A stretch of 64,000 bases of DNA from Clostridium porci (GTDB lineage Bacteria; Bacillota; Clostridia; Lachnospirales; Lachnospiraceae): contig NZ_VUMD01000018.1 of the NCBI RefSeq assembly GCF_009696375.1, positions 1 through 64,000 on the forward strand, read 5' to 3'. How positions within the stretch are numbered: position 1 is the stretch's first letter; every line of letters begins with the position of its first letter. Shown one piece after another: positions 47,601 to 55,948 of the stretch. The notes below the pieces were generated by a model. That model was not told the origin of the DNA, made no database searches, and worked only from the letters and a program-made list of their open reading frames with translations. A program made the position numbers and the translations under genes.

Positions 47601-48335
47601 TTAGCCTTTGTCCTCTGATTTGCGGTTGTTTATGTCAATGTAGCTGTACAAGGTAAATTTGGAGATTCCGAAATATTTAGAAACCTTATCCCCTGACTTT
47701 GTAATAAGGAAAGCCCCGGCATCGTTTAAAAACTGGATAGCAGTTACCTTCTCTTCTTTATTCATCAGTGCGGCAGGCTTGCCTATCATATCCACTGATT
47801 GTTCGATCAGCATATCCAGCAGGTCGTTGACGTTGCGGACGACTGGCTCTGGCTGCTGCTTGCCTTCTGTCTGAGGCTCGGTATCAATCAGGGCCTTGAT
47901 GGAGCGGTCCACGGTTATCAGTCCGGTGATGTCGTAATTGATGGAAAGCAGATAATCCACAGCATCACCTTCCTTGCTGCGAATATAGAAGGTGCTGGAT
48001 TTAAGAATCTTGCCATTGCCGGTACGAGTGAGACAGCCAAGATGATCCTTCAAAGCAGCCGGATCTCTACGGAGTGTGTCCAGAATTACCTTGGAAGGGC
48101 CGTCGCCTTCCCTTCTGTTTGTCACATGACCGTTGTTGATATGTACGATGGAATGTTCCAGATCATGCCGCTTCAGGTCATGAATGACGATTTCACAGTC
48201 AGGTCCGAACTGCTTTGCAAGGCCGTCTGCAAGCTGCGTCAACAGGTCTAATATATAGGTCATAGCTTTTCTCTTCCTTTCCCGGATGCTCCAAATGTAT
48301 GACAGCTTAGCTGTGACCCACGCGGGTCTAACCAT
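47601..48335 (-). CDS. YheO/DauR-type transcriptional regulator
   Basis: Two starts are supported. ATG 48335 (245 codons, 244 residues) follows AGGAGG with eight bases; ATG 48263 (220 residues) follows AAAGGAAGAG. The core is a PAS-like YheO domain (TYILDLLTQLADGLAKQFGPDCEIVIHDL, VDYLLSINYDITGL) and a C-terminal helix-turn-helix (NDAGAFLITKSGDKVSKYFGISKFTLYSYIDI). Ligand unknown. If the short form is real, the 24-codon upstream piece may be a leader. Confidence 0.87.
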   Translation of the reverse strand: MVRPAWVTAKLSYIWSIRERKRKAMTYILDLLTQLADGLAKQFGPDCEIVIHDLKRHDLEHSIVHINNGHVTNRREGDGPSKVILDTLRRDPAALKDHLGCLTRTGNGKILKSSTFYIRSKEGDAVDYLLSINYDITGLITVDRSIKALIDTEPQTEGKQQPEPVVRNVNDLLDMLIEQSVDMIGKPAALMNKEEKVTAIQFLNDAGAFLITKSGDKVSKYFGISKFTLYSYIDINNRKSEDKG

Positions 48336-48785
48336 GGGCATCCCCTCCTGAAAAATGAATTGGCGTGGCTTTTGATTTACTGAGCTAAAATGCAATACAT
48401 AGTATATTTTATATAATAAGTATTTTGCAGATTTGAAAAATATTGTTTATGGTTCCATAATAGCATAAAAAAAATAGATTGCAAGGGGGGATTACAAAAA
48501 AAATTTGTATATCTAAAAATTTTTGAATTTTACTTGCAAATAACAGTCCCAGGTGTTAGTATAAGGGAGCCGGCTCTATCTAAATTAAAAAAATGGATGA
48601 AACAAGATACTCAGGACAACGCTGGAACGTCAGGTGCATTTCCTTTGACAGAAGGCAAATATACATAAAAACTGTAATAGGCGACCAGAATTTAAAAAAG
48701 GGCATGCCATAAGAGATTTGTTTATGGCAGTGAAAGAATCAGCAATATGGAATTGTAGCTAGTCTGAAAAAAGGAGAAGGAAGGG
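48336..48785. other. AT-rich intergenic region with divergent promoters
   Basis: Holds A- and T-tracts around 48470-48530 and the plus-strand promoter listed at 48534. No gene is seen. Confidence 0.5.
48534..48562 (+). promoter_or_regulatory. promoter of the yqeB gene pair
   Basis: TTGCAA, 17-base spacer, TAGTAT. About 220 bases before the first start, so a leader is present. Confidence 0.5.
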
Positions 48786-48968
48786 ATGGGGACAATGGCA
48801 ACGCGGATGGACAGAAGAGGAGCTGGAGTCCAGGGGAGCGAAGATCCTTACTTATGGGCCTGCTTGAATCACTATGGGCTGGTGGAAGAGCTGAGAGCGG
48901 GAACTGTTACCTATATGTATGAAAGCATGGAGCGCGTCACAGGAGCCAGTTTACTGGTAAAGCCTTAA
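48786..48968 (+). CDS. small 60-residue protein of unknown function
   Basis: ATG preceded by GGAGAAGGAAGGG. The product (GSEDPYLWACLNHYGLVEELRAGTVTYMYESMERVTGA) has a tidy, folded-looking helical composition but no family is recognised. It ends 23 bases before yqeB and may be co-expressed with it, or be a remnant of a larger gene. Confidence 0.5.
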   Translation: MGTMATRMDRRGAGVQGSEDPYLWACLNHYGLVEELRAGTVTYMYESMERVTGASLLVKP

Positions 48969-48991
48969 GGAGAGAAGGGAATTGCTGCATT

Positions 48992-49816
48992 ATGGAAAGA
49001 AAAAATCAGTTGATTATAGTCAGAGGCGGAGGAGAGATTGCCACTGGAATCATACACAAGCTGCACCGGTGCGGCTATCCGGTTTTGGTGCTGGAGAGTG
49101 GTTTTCCATCTGCTATCCGCCGTTTTGTGGCATTTTCCGAAGCAATCTATGAAGGGAGCTGGGAGGTGGAGGAGGTCAGAGCGGTGAAGGTATCCTGTTA
49201 TGAGGAGGCCTGCGCTGTGTTGGAGGAAGGAGATATTCCGGTTATGATTGACGAGACCTGTAATGTTCTTAAGAAGAAGCGGCCCTGGGCCCTGGTAGAC
49301 GGAATTCTTGCTAAGAGAAACGTGGGTACTACAAGAGAGATGGCAGATAAGATCATCGGTCTGGGGCCTGGGTTTACGGCGGGGAAGGATGTGGATCTGG
49401 TAATTGAAACCATGAGAGGCCACAACCTGGGGCGGATTATCGGGTATGGCTCAGCGCTGCCGGACACAGGGGTTCCGGGAAAGCATGAGGGGATTGGAAC
49501 AGAGCGGGTGATTCATTCCCCAGCCAGAGGTATTTTCCTGGGGAAAGCAGGGATAGGAGACCGGGTGGTTAAGGGCCAGATGATCGGTACGGTGGTTACA
49601 GGGCAGGGAGAGGTGGCTGTGGAAGCGTCCGTTACTGGTCTCTTAAGAGGGATAATAAAGGATGGCTTTCCTGTGGAAAAGGGGCTTAAGATTGCGGATA
49701 TTGATCCAAGGGAAAGGGAATATGAGAGCTGCTTCACCATATCGGATAAGGCCAGATGTATTGCGGGGGCTGTTCTGGAGGGATTGCTGATGCTGGAGAG
49801 AAAGCAGGGGTATTAA
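48992..49816 (+). CDS. yqeB: YqeB family, selenium-dependent molybdenum hydroxylase accessory protein
   Basis: 274 residues. A Rossmann-like start (LIIVRGGGEIATGIIHKLHRCGYPVLVLE) and ASCEEACAVLEEGDIPVMIDE / KIIGLGPGFTAGKDVDLVIETMRGHNLGRII match the EF2563/YqeB family, predicted in maturation of selenium-dependent molybdenum hydroxylases. No XDH, YqeC or Mo-cofactor gene is adjacent, so the partner system would be elsewhere. Confidence 0.88.
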   Translation: MERKNQLIIVRGGGEIATGIIHKLHRCGYPVLVLESGFPSAIRRFVAFSEAIYEGSWEVEEVRAVKVSCYEEACAVLEEGDIPVMIDETCNVLKKKRPWALVDGILAKRNVGTTREMADKIIGLGPGFTAGKDVDLVIETMRGHNLGRIIGYGSALPDTGVPGKHEGIGTERVIHSPARGIFLGKAGIGDRVVKGQMIGTVVTGQGEVAVEASVTGLLRGIIKDGFPVEKGLKIADIDPREREYESCFTISDKARCIAGAVLEGLLMLERKQGY

Positions 49817-49972
49817 AGAAATAAAAAGTCTGTTAAGCATCAGGATAGAAACGCCTGGATACTTGTGGTTCAGCCTTTCTTCCTTCAAACGTGTGGAGGA
49901 TGGAGAGCAGGCGGCAAGGGTACGGTGGGAATTGAATCATGCTTATAGATAAAAAAGCTGCATATTGAAAAT

Positions 49973-50008
49973 AAAAAGCGGACCAGAACCCTAGGGGCAC
50001 AAGTCCGC
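49973..50008 (-). terminator. terminator of the DUF2325 gene
   Basis: Minus-strand GCGGAC / GTCCGC arms around a CCCCTAGGG-containing loop, then TTTTTATTTTC. Confidence 0.7.
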
Positions 50009-50077
50009 GGTGGATGTCTGAAAAGCATCTGAGAAAATCCTGGCTGCTGTACAAAAGCGCTTCGATGGTTCAGCCTG

Positions 50078-50374
50078 TCAGTTTGCGGCACAGACAGAAC
50101 ATTTTTGCGCAAGAATTTCTGTAAGAGCTGTACCGCTGCTGGTATGGCAGCGTACAATTTCTGTGCTGCTCTCATCGACTTCATCCAATGCGCAGCGAAT
50201 CATTTTGTGAGATACGGTGTTGGTGAACAGTACCAGTAAATCCGGCCTGCCAATCTGCTTATCCAGGCTAGCGCTCATCTGTGTGAATATCTTTGCTTTG
50301 CATTTATAGCTTTTGCATATTTTTTTATACTGGCTTACCATGCGATCGTGACCGCCAATGATAACAACACTCAT
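50078..50374 (-). CDS. DUF2325 family protein
   Basis: 98 residues: SVVIIGGHDRMVSQYKKICKSYKCKAKIFTQMSASLDKQIGRPDLLVLFTNTVSHKM is the DUF2325 motif. Such proteins are small, cysteine-bearing and unknown in function. AAGGAGGCACAAT precedes the ATG. It stands alone with its own terminator. Confidence 0.85.
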   Translation of the reverse strand: MSVVIIGGHDRMVSQYKKICKSYKCKAKIFTQMSASLDKQIGRPDLLVLFTNTVSHKMIRCALDEVDESSTEIVRCHTSSGTALTEILAQKCSVCAAN

Positions 50375-50552
50375 ATTGTGCCTCCTTATAGACGTTTGGG
50401 TGATAGGGGTTAGTTCATACTAACTTGTAAAACTATCATACAAGAATCGGATGGAATTGTCCATAGCTTTAAATGAGAATATTTATCATAACAACCAAGG
50501 CTGTCGGAGAGAGAATGCTGCAAACCAAGGCTTTAAGAAAATGCCGCACAAA
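50375..50552. other. intergenic region
   Basis: No convincing gene on either strand before the terminator at 50553. A TTGTA/TACAA dyad lies near 50426-50446. Confidence 0.4.
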
Positions 50553-50595
50553 AAACGCGGTTCCGATGGCTATAAAAGGGCATTGGAACCGTGTT
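50553..50595. terminator. terminator, usable on both strands
   Basis: AACGCGGTTCC / GGAACCGTGTT arms around a loop of about 20 bases, T-runs on both outer sides. On the minus strand it ends the DUF5348-like gene. Confidence 0.75.
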
Positions 50596-50696
50596 TTTGT
50601 TTTAGAGAGACTGATTTTCGTTTCATTTGCTATTGTATTTCTATTTTTAAACAGCTCCTTCATTTACCGATATTGTCACGATAGAATGAAATGCTT

Positions 50697-51107
50697 TTAT
50701 TGGCGGAGGCTGAATTCTTCTGTGGTCATCCGTATGCGGCTTGGAATCGTTCCTTCCTCTAAATGAGAAGTGAGAAATTCTGCCTGAAGCTGCCCTCGGA
50801 CATAAAAAATATCCACGCTTACCCACTCGTTGTCTATGAATACTTCGATACAGTCTCCTGCCTGCAACAGGAAATCATCAATATAAATATGACCGTCCTC
50901 TGTATGGAGGTAGCCGGTTTGCACGATAGGCTTGTTCAGATAGTCGATACTTTCCGCGATATATTCTAGATCGCTTTTTATAAAAGTAATATTGGAATAT
51001 AGAAATCGTTCGTCTTTTGTGTATGTAAGTTCCTGGAGCTTAAGTATCTCTTCTTCAATTTCTTTTTTGAAGAAGGTTAATTCAGTCAGTGCTTTTTGTA
51101 CTTCCAT
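50697..51107 (-). CDS. DUF5348-like protein
   Basis: 136 residues. A coiled N-terminal part (LTELTFFKKEIEEEILKLQELTY) precedes a beta domain (IVQTGYLHTEDGHIYIDDFLLQAGDCIEVFIDNEWVSVDIFYVRGQLQAEFLT), which resembles DUF5348. GAGGAGAAAAA precedes the ATG. Similar genes often lie in mobile or accessory regions, yet the surroundings here are core. Function unknown. Confidence 0.75.
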   Translation of the reverse strand: MEVQKALTELTFFKKEIEEEILKLQELTYTKDERFLYSNITFIKSDLEYIAESIDYLNKPIVQTGYLHTEDGHIYIDDFLLQAGDCIEVFIDNEWVSVDIFYVRGQLQAEFLTSHLEEGTIPSRIRMTTEEFSLRQ

Positions 51108-51251
51108 TTTTTCTCCTCTCTGAAATTGTTTTCTATCCTTTGTTCATCAAGATAATGATAGAATAAGTTTAAACCAGATTGTATACAAAAAGCAATAAAA
51201 ACAATTCGACATGTGACGACAAAAAGAGACGATTTCCTGTGCGTTCCTTTC

Positions 51252-51280
51252 TTGAAACCCACACTGTTCTATGATAAAAT
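51252..51280 (+). promoter_or_regulatory. promoter of the pyr operon
   Basis: TTGAAA, 17-base spacer, TAAAAT, about 100 bases before pyrF. Confidence 0.65.
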
Positions 51281-51381
51281 GGTAATTAGTCTGCGGACTT
51301 CTGGCATAGAGCCCAGGAAAGATTACATAAAGCGTTCAAATGACAGACGCTGAATGGTTACAATAAAAAGGAGGATGGGCT

Positions 51382-52299
51382 ATGATTAGTCAACTGATTG
51401 AGAAAATAAAGAGTACCAACGCCCCTGTCTGCGCAGGTTTAGATCCTATGCTGTCCTACATACCAGAACATGTATTGCTAAAATCCTATGATTCTTTTGG
51501 CGAGACGCTGGAAGGGGCGGCGGATGCGATCTGGCAATTTAATAAGGAAATCATTGATAGTATCTGGGATTTAATTCCGGCTGTTAAGCCGCAGATTGCC
51601 ATGTATGAACAGTTTGGCATTGAGGGGCTAACTGTATATAAGAAAACGATTCAGTACTGCCGCCGCAAGGGGCTGATTGTAATCGGCGATGCAAAAAGAG
51701 GGGATATAGGCTCCACATCCGCTGCCTATGCTGCAGGCCATCTGGGGCAGGTGCAGGTGGGAAGCAAAGCCTGCAGAGGCTTTGATGTGGATATGCTTAC
51801 AGTAAATCCATACATGGGAACTGACGGTGTAAAGCCTTTTGTGGATGTGTGCGACGCCGAGGATAAAGGCCTTTTCGTGCTGGTTAAAACCTCCAATCCC
51901 TCCAGCGGGGAGTTTCAGGATCGCCTGATTGACGGAAGGCCGCTTTATGAATGGGTAGCTGATAAGGTAGTGGAGTGGGGAGCTCAGTCTATGGACGGAG
52001 CCTACAGCAATGTGGGAGCAGTCGTGGGAGCTACCTATCCTGAGATGAGTAAAATTCTGAGGAAGCAGATGCCTGACACTTACTTTCTGGTTCCAGGCTA
52101 CGGAGCGCAGGGCGGCACTGCTGAGGATTTGAAATACTGCTTTAATCAAGACGGACTGGGAGCCATTGTCAATTCCTCCAGAGGCATTATTGCGGCATAT
52201 AAGCAGGAAAAATATAAGAGCTTTGGTCCTGAGAATTTTGGACAGGCGTCCAGGCAGTCAGTGCTGGATATGGTTGCGGATATCAATAACGTACTATAA
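51382..52299 (+). CDS. pyrF: orotidine 5'-phosphate decarboxylase (type 2)
   Basis: 305 residues, the longer type 2 form. VCAGLDPML, KPQIAMYEQFGIEG, VIGDAKRGDIGSTSAAYAAG (catalytic DAKRGD) and VPGYGAQGGTAEDL are family motifs. It decarboxylates OMP to UMP. AAAAAGGAGG precedes the ATG. It heads the pyrF-K-D-E operon. Confidence 0.97.
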   Translation: MISQLIEKIKSTNAPVCAGLDPMLSYIPEHVLLKSYDSFGETLEGAADAIWQFNKEIIDSIWDLIPAVKPQIAMYEQFGIEGLTVYKKTIQYCRRKGLIVIGDAKRGDIGSTSAAYAAGHLGQVQVGSKACRGFDVDMLTVNPYMGTDGVKPFVDVCDAEDKGLFVLVKTSNPSSGEFQDRLIDGRPLYEWVADKVVEWGAQSMDGAYSNVGAVVGATYPEMSKILRKQMPDTYFLVPGYGAQGGTAEDLKYCFNQDGLGAIVNSSRGIIAAYKQEKYKSFGPENFGQASRQSVLDMVADINNVL

Positions 52300-52353
52300 T
52301 GGCTCCGGTAACGCCCTCCCTGAGCTGCAAAATACAAAGATGGAGAAATAACG

Positions 52354-53160
52354 ATGGCAAAGGTGAAAATGACAGCAGAAATTACAGAACATAGCCAGTT
52401 GACGGCCGGTATCTTTGATATGAAGGTAAGGGCGCCTCAGATAGCAGACCAGGCTGTTCCTGGACAGTTTGTGTCCCTGTACTCACAAGACAGGGCAAAG
52501 CTGCTTCCAAGGCCAATCAGCCTCTGCGGCATCCATAGGGAGAAGGGGGAGCTGCGCCTTGTGTACCGTGTTGCAGGAGCAGGTACGAGAGAGTTTTCCA
52601 GGCTTCACATAGGGGATAGGATTGAAGTGCTGGGGCCCTTGGGCAACGGCTTTCCAGTAAAGCAGGCAAGGAAGGCTTTACTAATCGGCGGAGGAATCGG
52701 TATTCCGCCTATGCTGGAGTTGGCAAGGGCTCTTTCATGGGCAAATGGGGGTGGCTCCGATTCCAATAAGAGAGGCATGGTTCAGATCATTTTGGGCTAC
52801 CGGGACAGACAGATGTTTTTAAAGGATGAATTTGAACCCTTCGGACCAGTCTACGTGGCGACGGAGGATGGAAGCGTGGGAACCAGAGGGAATGTGCTGG
52901 ATGTAATCCGTCAACAGGGCCTGGAGGGGGAAATCCTCTATGCCTGCGGACCGACCCCCATGCTGCGTGCCTTGAAGGCCTATGGGACTGAACGGAGCAT
53001 CGAATGCTGGCTCTCTCTGGAGGAGAAGATGGCCTGCGGCATAGGGGCCTGTCTGGCCTGCGTATGCCAGTCTAAAAGTATTGACCCCCATTCTCAGGTA
53101 AACAACAAGCGCGTCTGCAAGGATGGCCCTGTATTTCTGGCAGATGAGATTGAACTTTAA
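52354..53160 (+). CDS. pyrK: dihydroorotate dehydrogenase electron transfer subunit PyrK
   Basis: 268 residues. FAD-binding LPRPISLCGI, NAD-binding LIGGGIGIPPMLELARAL, and a C-terminal [2Fe-2S] site CGIGACLACVCQ ... CKDGPVF. It passes electrons from PyrD to NAD+. It forms a heterotetramer with the type 1B PyrD. Confidence 0.96.
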   Translation: MAKVKMTAEITEHSQLTAGIFDMKVRAPQIADQAVPGQFVSLYSQDRAKLLPRPISLCGIHREKGELRLVYRVAGAGTREFSRLHIGDRIEVLGPLGNGFPVKQARKALLIGGGIGIPPMLELARALSWANGGGSDSNKRGMVQIILGYRDRQMFLKDEFEPFGPVYVATEDGSVGTRGNVLDVIRQQGLEGEILYACGPTPMLRALKAYGTERSIECWLSLEEKMACGIGACLACVCQSKSIDPHSQVNNKRVCKDGPVFLADEIEL

Positions 53161-53174
53161 GGGAGGTGCCGTCT

Positions 53175-54077
53175 ATGAATATGAGTGTAAAGATTGCAGG
53201 TGTGGAATTTAAAAATCCTGTAATGGAGGCTTCCGGTACCTTTGGTTCCGGCGCGGAATATAGCGAGTTTGTGGATTTAAACAGTCTGGGGGCAGTGGTT
53301 ACAAAGGGTGTGGCAAGCATGCCCTGGGAAGGAAACCCAACTCCCAGAATTGCGGAAACCCATGGGGGTATGCTTAACGCCATCGGTCTCCAGAACCCTG
53401 GCGTTGAGGTATTTGCAAAGAGGGATATTCCCTTTTTAAAGCAGTATGATACCAGGATTGTGGTAAATGTCTGCGGCAAGACTACAGAAGAGTATATTCA
53501 GGTGGTGGAACGCCTGGGCGACGAGCCGGTAGATCTGCTGGAAATTAACATTTCCTGCCCGAACGTAAAGGAAGGCGGCATTGCCTTCGGCCAGGAACCA
53601 AGGGCAGTGGAGGAAATTACAAAAGCTGTGAAATCCCATGCCAGACAGCCCATTATCATGAAGCTGAGCCCGAATGTCACAGACATCACAGCAATGGCAA
53701 AGGCAGCCGAGGCAGGAGGAGCGGACGCCATTTCCCTGATTAACACCTTGACCGGCATGAAGATTGATATTCATAAGCGGGCCTTTGCTCTGGCTAACAA
53801 GACCGGCGGCCTTTCAGGCCCTGCTATTAAGCCGGTGGCAGTCCGTATGGTTTATCAGGCAGCCCAGGCTGTAAAGGTTCCCATAATAGGAATGGGAGGA
53901 ATCCAGAACGGGGATGACGCTTTGGAGTTTATACTGGCAGGAGCTACCGCTGTGGCGATCGGAACCGCAAATTTTTACAATCCCTACGCAACGGCAGAGA
54001 CCGTAAAAGAAATTGCAGCCTACATGGAAGACTATGGAATTGAGGACATCAGCCAGCTAATCGGAGCGGTAAAATAA
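53175..54077 (+). CDS. pyrD: dihydroorotate dehydrogenase catalytic subunit, type 1B
   Basis: 300 residues. NPVMEASGTFGSG, VEISCPN-like NISCPNVKEGGIAFG (with the active-site cysteine loop), IIMKLSPNVTDITAMAKAAEAGGADAISLINT, and GGIQNGDDALEFILAGATAVAIGTAN. FMN enzyme using PyrK. ATG 53175 follows GGGAGG by eight bases. Confidence 0.97.
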   Translation: MNMSVKIAGVEFKNPVMEASGTFGSGAEYSEFVDLNSLGAVVTKGVASMPWEGNPTPRIAETHGGMLNAIGLQNPGVEVFAKRDIPFLKQYDTRIVVNVCGKTTEEYIQVVERLGDEPVDLLEINISCPNVKEGGIAFGQEPRAVEEITKAVKSHARQPIIMKLSPNVTDITAMAKAAEAGGADAISLINTLTGMKIDIHKRAFALANKTGGLSGPAIKPVAVRMVYQAAQAVKVPIIGMGGIQNGDDALEFILAGATAVAIGTANFYNPYATAETVKEIAAYMEDYGIEDISQLIGAVK

Positions 54078-54244
54078 GCGGTATATAGTAAGGTGTGCAA
54101 AAGGCTGCAAGCCTTAAGCCGCCGCCGAAATATGGCTGCTTTGGCGAACCCAATGGGAAAATCCGGCCAGCTTATTGGGAAAACCATAAACTTATGCCAG
54201 ACCTTAGATGAAAAGGATAAAACAGGAAAGGGAGGATACAATAT
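54078..54244. other. pyrD-pyrE gap
   Basis: 167 bases with two small dyads (AAGGCT/AGCCTT at 54101-54115; CCCAAT/ATTGGG near 54150-54180) without T-tracts. An internal leader is possible. Confidence 0.35.
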
Positions 54245-54922
54245 ATGGAGAGCTATAAACAGGAATTTATCGAATTTATGGTGGAGAGCGACGTGCTTAA
54301 ATTTGGTGAGTTCACATTAAAAAGCGGGCGCAAGTCCCCGTTTTTCATGAATGCGGGCAGCTATGTAACTGGTACCCAGCTTAAAAAGCTGGGAGAGTAC
54401 TACGCAAGGGCGATCCACCATAGCTTTGGTCTGGATTTTGACGTGCTTTTTGGACCGGCCTATAAGGGAATACCATTAAGTGTCGCCACGACCATGGCAA
54501 TCAGTGATTTATACGGCAGGGATATCCGCTACTGCTCCAACCGCAAGGAGGTAAAGGATCATGGAGACGCCGGCATTCTCCTTGGAAGTCCTCTGAAAGA
54601 TGGAGACAGAGTCGTGATAATCGAGGATGTAACCACCTCCGGCAAATCCATTGAAGAAACCCTCCCGGTTCTAAAGGCACAGGGGAACATAGAGATCAAG
54701 GGGCTGATGGTATCTTTAAACCGTATGGAGAGAGGCAAGGGATCAGGCAGCGCACTAGATGAAATCAGGGAGCTGTATGGCTTTCCAACTGCCGCCATCG
54801 TTTCCATGGCAGATGTGGTGGAGTACCTTCATAATAAGGAGATCAATGGTCAGGTGATAATCGGAGACGAGCTAAAGGCAGCCCTAGACGCTTATTACCA
54901 GCAGTATGGTGCGCAGGTATAG
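54245..54922 (+). CDS. pyrE: orotate phosphoribosyltransferase
   Basis: 225 residues. PRPP motif VVIIEDVTTSGKSI with RKEVKDHGDAG and GPAYKGIPL. It joins orotate and PRPP to make OMP. AAAGGGAGGATACAAT precedes the ATG. The last gene of the pyr set; carA/B, pyrB and pyrC are absent here. Confidence 0.97.
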   Translation: MESYKQEFIEFMVESDVLKFGEFTLKSGRKSPFFMNAGSYVTGTQLKKLGEYYARAIHHSFGLDFDVLFGPAYKGIPLSVATTMAISDLYGRDIRYCSNRKEVKDHGDAGILLGSPLKDGDRVVIIEDVTTSGKSIEETLPVLKAQGNIEIKGLMVSLNRMERGKGSGSALDEIRELYGFPTAAIVSMADVVEYLHNKEINGQVIIGDELKAALDAYYQQYGAQV

Positions 54923-54974
54923 GCAGTCTGTGACAGTAAAAAACAAAATGAAGCTTAAGAAGGATGTGAAGCAT

Positions 54975-55124
54975 ATGGAACGAGTATATAAGACTATGCG
55001 CAATACGGGGGCAGGCTGTATTGCAGTGGGTATTATTATGGCAGTTACAGGACTGACAGTGGGAATTATTTCCATTGTCAACGGTTCTCTGCTGCTAAAG
55101 CGCAAATCGGAACTTGAGTTTTAA
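54975..55124 (+). CDS. small single-pass membrane protein, unknown
   Basis: 49 residues with one membrane segment (TGAGCIAVGIIMAVTGLTVGIISIVNGSLLL) and a short basic tail (KRKSELEF). It begins 52 bases after pyrE. AAGAAGGATGTGAAGCAT lies before the ATG. Conserved small ORFs of this type occur in Lachnospiraceae; function unknown. Confidence 0.55.
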   Translation: MERVYKTMRNTGAGCIAVGIIMAVTGLTVGIISIVNGSLLLKRKSELEF

Positions 55125-55139
55125 TGAACGGGGCTGCTG

Positions 55140-55613
55140 ATGATTAGAAATACGACAAAACGCCAGAAGCTGGGCTGGGTATTGTTTATCCTGTATCTGT
55201 GCCTGCTGGCCTATCTGATGTTTTTTTCGGAGAGCTTCGGGCGGACAGATACCAGCCGGGGCTATCGGTATAATCTGGTACCCTTCAATGAAATTACACG
55301 CTACTTCCGCTATTATGACGTAGTAGGAATCCTGCTGTTTCTGATCAATATTGTAGGGAACGTGACGGCGTTTGCTCCATTTGGTTTTTTTCTTCCCATT
55401 ATCAGCAGACGCAGTAAGAAATGGTATAATACGGTAATGCTGGGGTTTGGGTTCAGTCTGACATTGGAAACCCTGCAGCTTATTTTTATGGTGGGAAGCT
55501 TTGATGTGGACGATATGATCCTTAATACCCTGGGAGCAGCCGTTGGCTTTGGGGCCTATCAGGCAGCGCAGTGGGGGAGGATAAAATTAAAACAGAGGAG
55601 TCGTGGACAGTGA
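55140..55613 (+). CDS. VanZ-family protein
   Basis: 157 residues, four membrane segments, with LVPFNEITRYF and NIVGNVTAFAPFGFFLPI, and the LGFGFSLTLETLQL / DVDDMILNTLGAAVGF motif of VanZ. In glycopeptide loci the family raises teicoplanin resistance; standing alone its role is unknown. No other van gene is seen. Confidence 0.88.
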   Translation: MIRNTTKRQKLGWVLFILYLCLLAYLMFFSESFGRTDTSRGYRYNLVPFNEITRYFRYYDVVGILLFLINIVGNVTAFAPFGFFLPIISRRSKKWYNTVMLGFGFSLTLETLQLIFMVGSFDVDDMILNTLGAAVGFGAYQAAQWGRIKLKQRSRGQ

Positions 55614-55933
55614 AGCAGATTGGTAAAAAGGTATCTTATGTGAAAAATCCTTTGGCAAAGAACAGCTATTTCAGCCTGGGCTTGGGCTTGGTGAGCCTGA
55701 TACTGGCCGCAGCTGCCATGTATCTTTCTGTTTCCACAGCCGGCAATGGAGCGCTGAATACAGGGGCCTATGGGCTGTCCAGTATTCTCATGGCCTTTAT
55801 GGGAGTATGGTTTGGAATTTTGTCCTTCCAGGAAAAGGAGCGCAATTACATACTGGCTAAAATTGGAGTTGGGATGAGTCTGGTACTGGTTATATTTTGG
55901 GGTGTTATTATCGTAACCGGATTTATAAGGTAG
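55610..55933 (+). CDS. small membrane protein (DUF6142-like)
   Basis: 107 residues with three membrane segments (SYFSLGLGLVSLILAAAAMYLSV, SSILMAFMGVWFGILSF, IGVGMSLVLVIFWGVIIVTGF). GTG start overlaps the vanZ stop (GTGA); an upstream GTG (55571) would extend it within vanZ. Unknown function. Confidence 0.65.
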   Translation: MKQIGKKVSYVKNPLAKNSYFSLGLGLVSLILAAAAMYLSVSTAGNGALNTGAYGLSSILMAFMGVWFGILSFQEKERNYILAKIGVGMSLVLVIFWGVIIVTGFIR

Positions 55934-55948
55934 ATGGGAGACGCCGTG

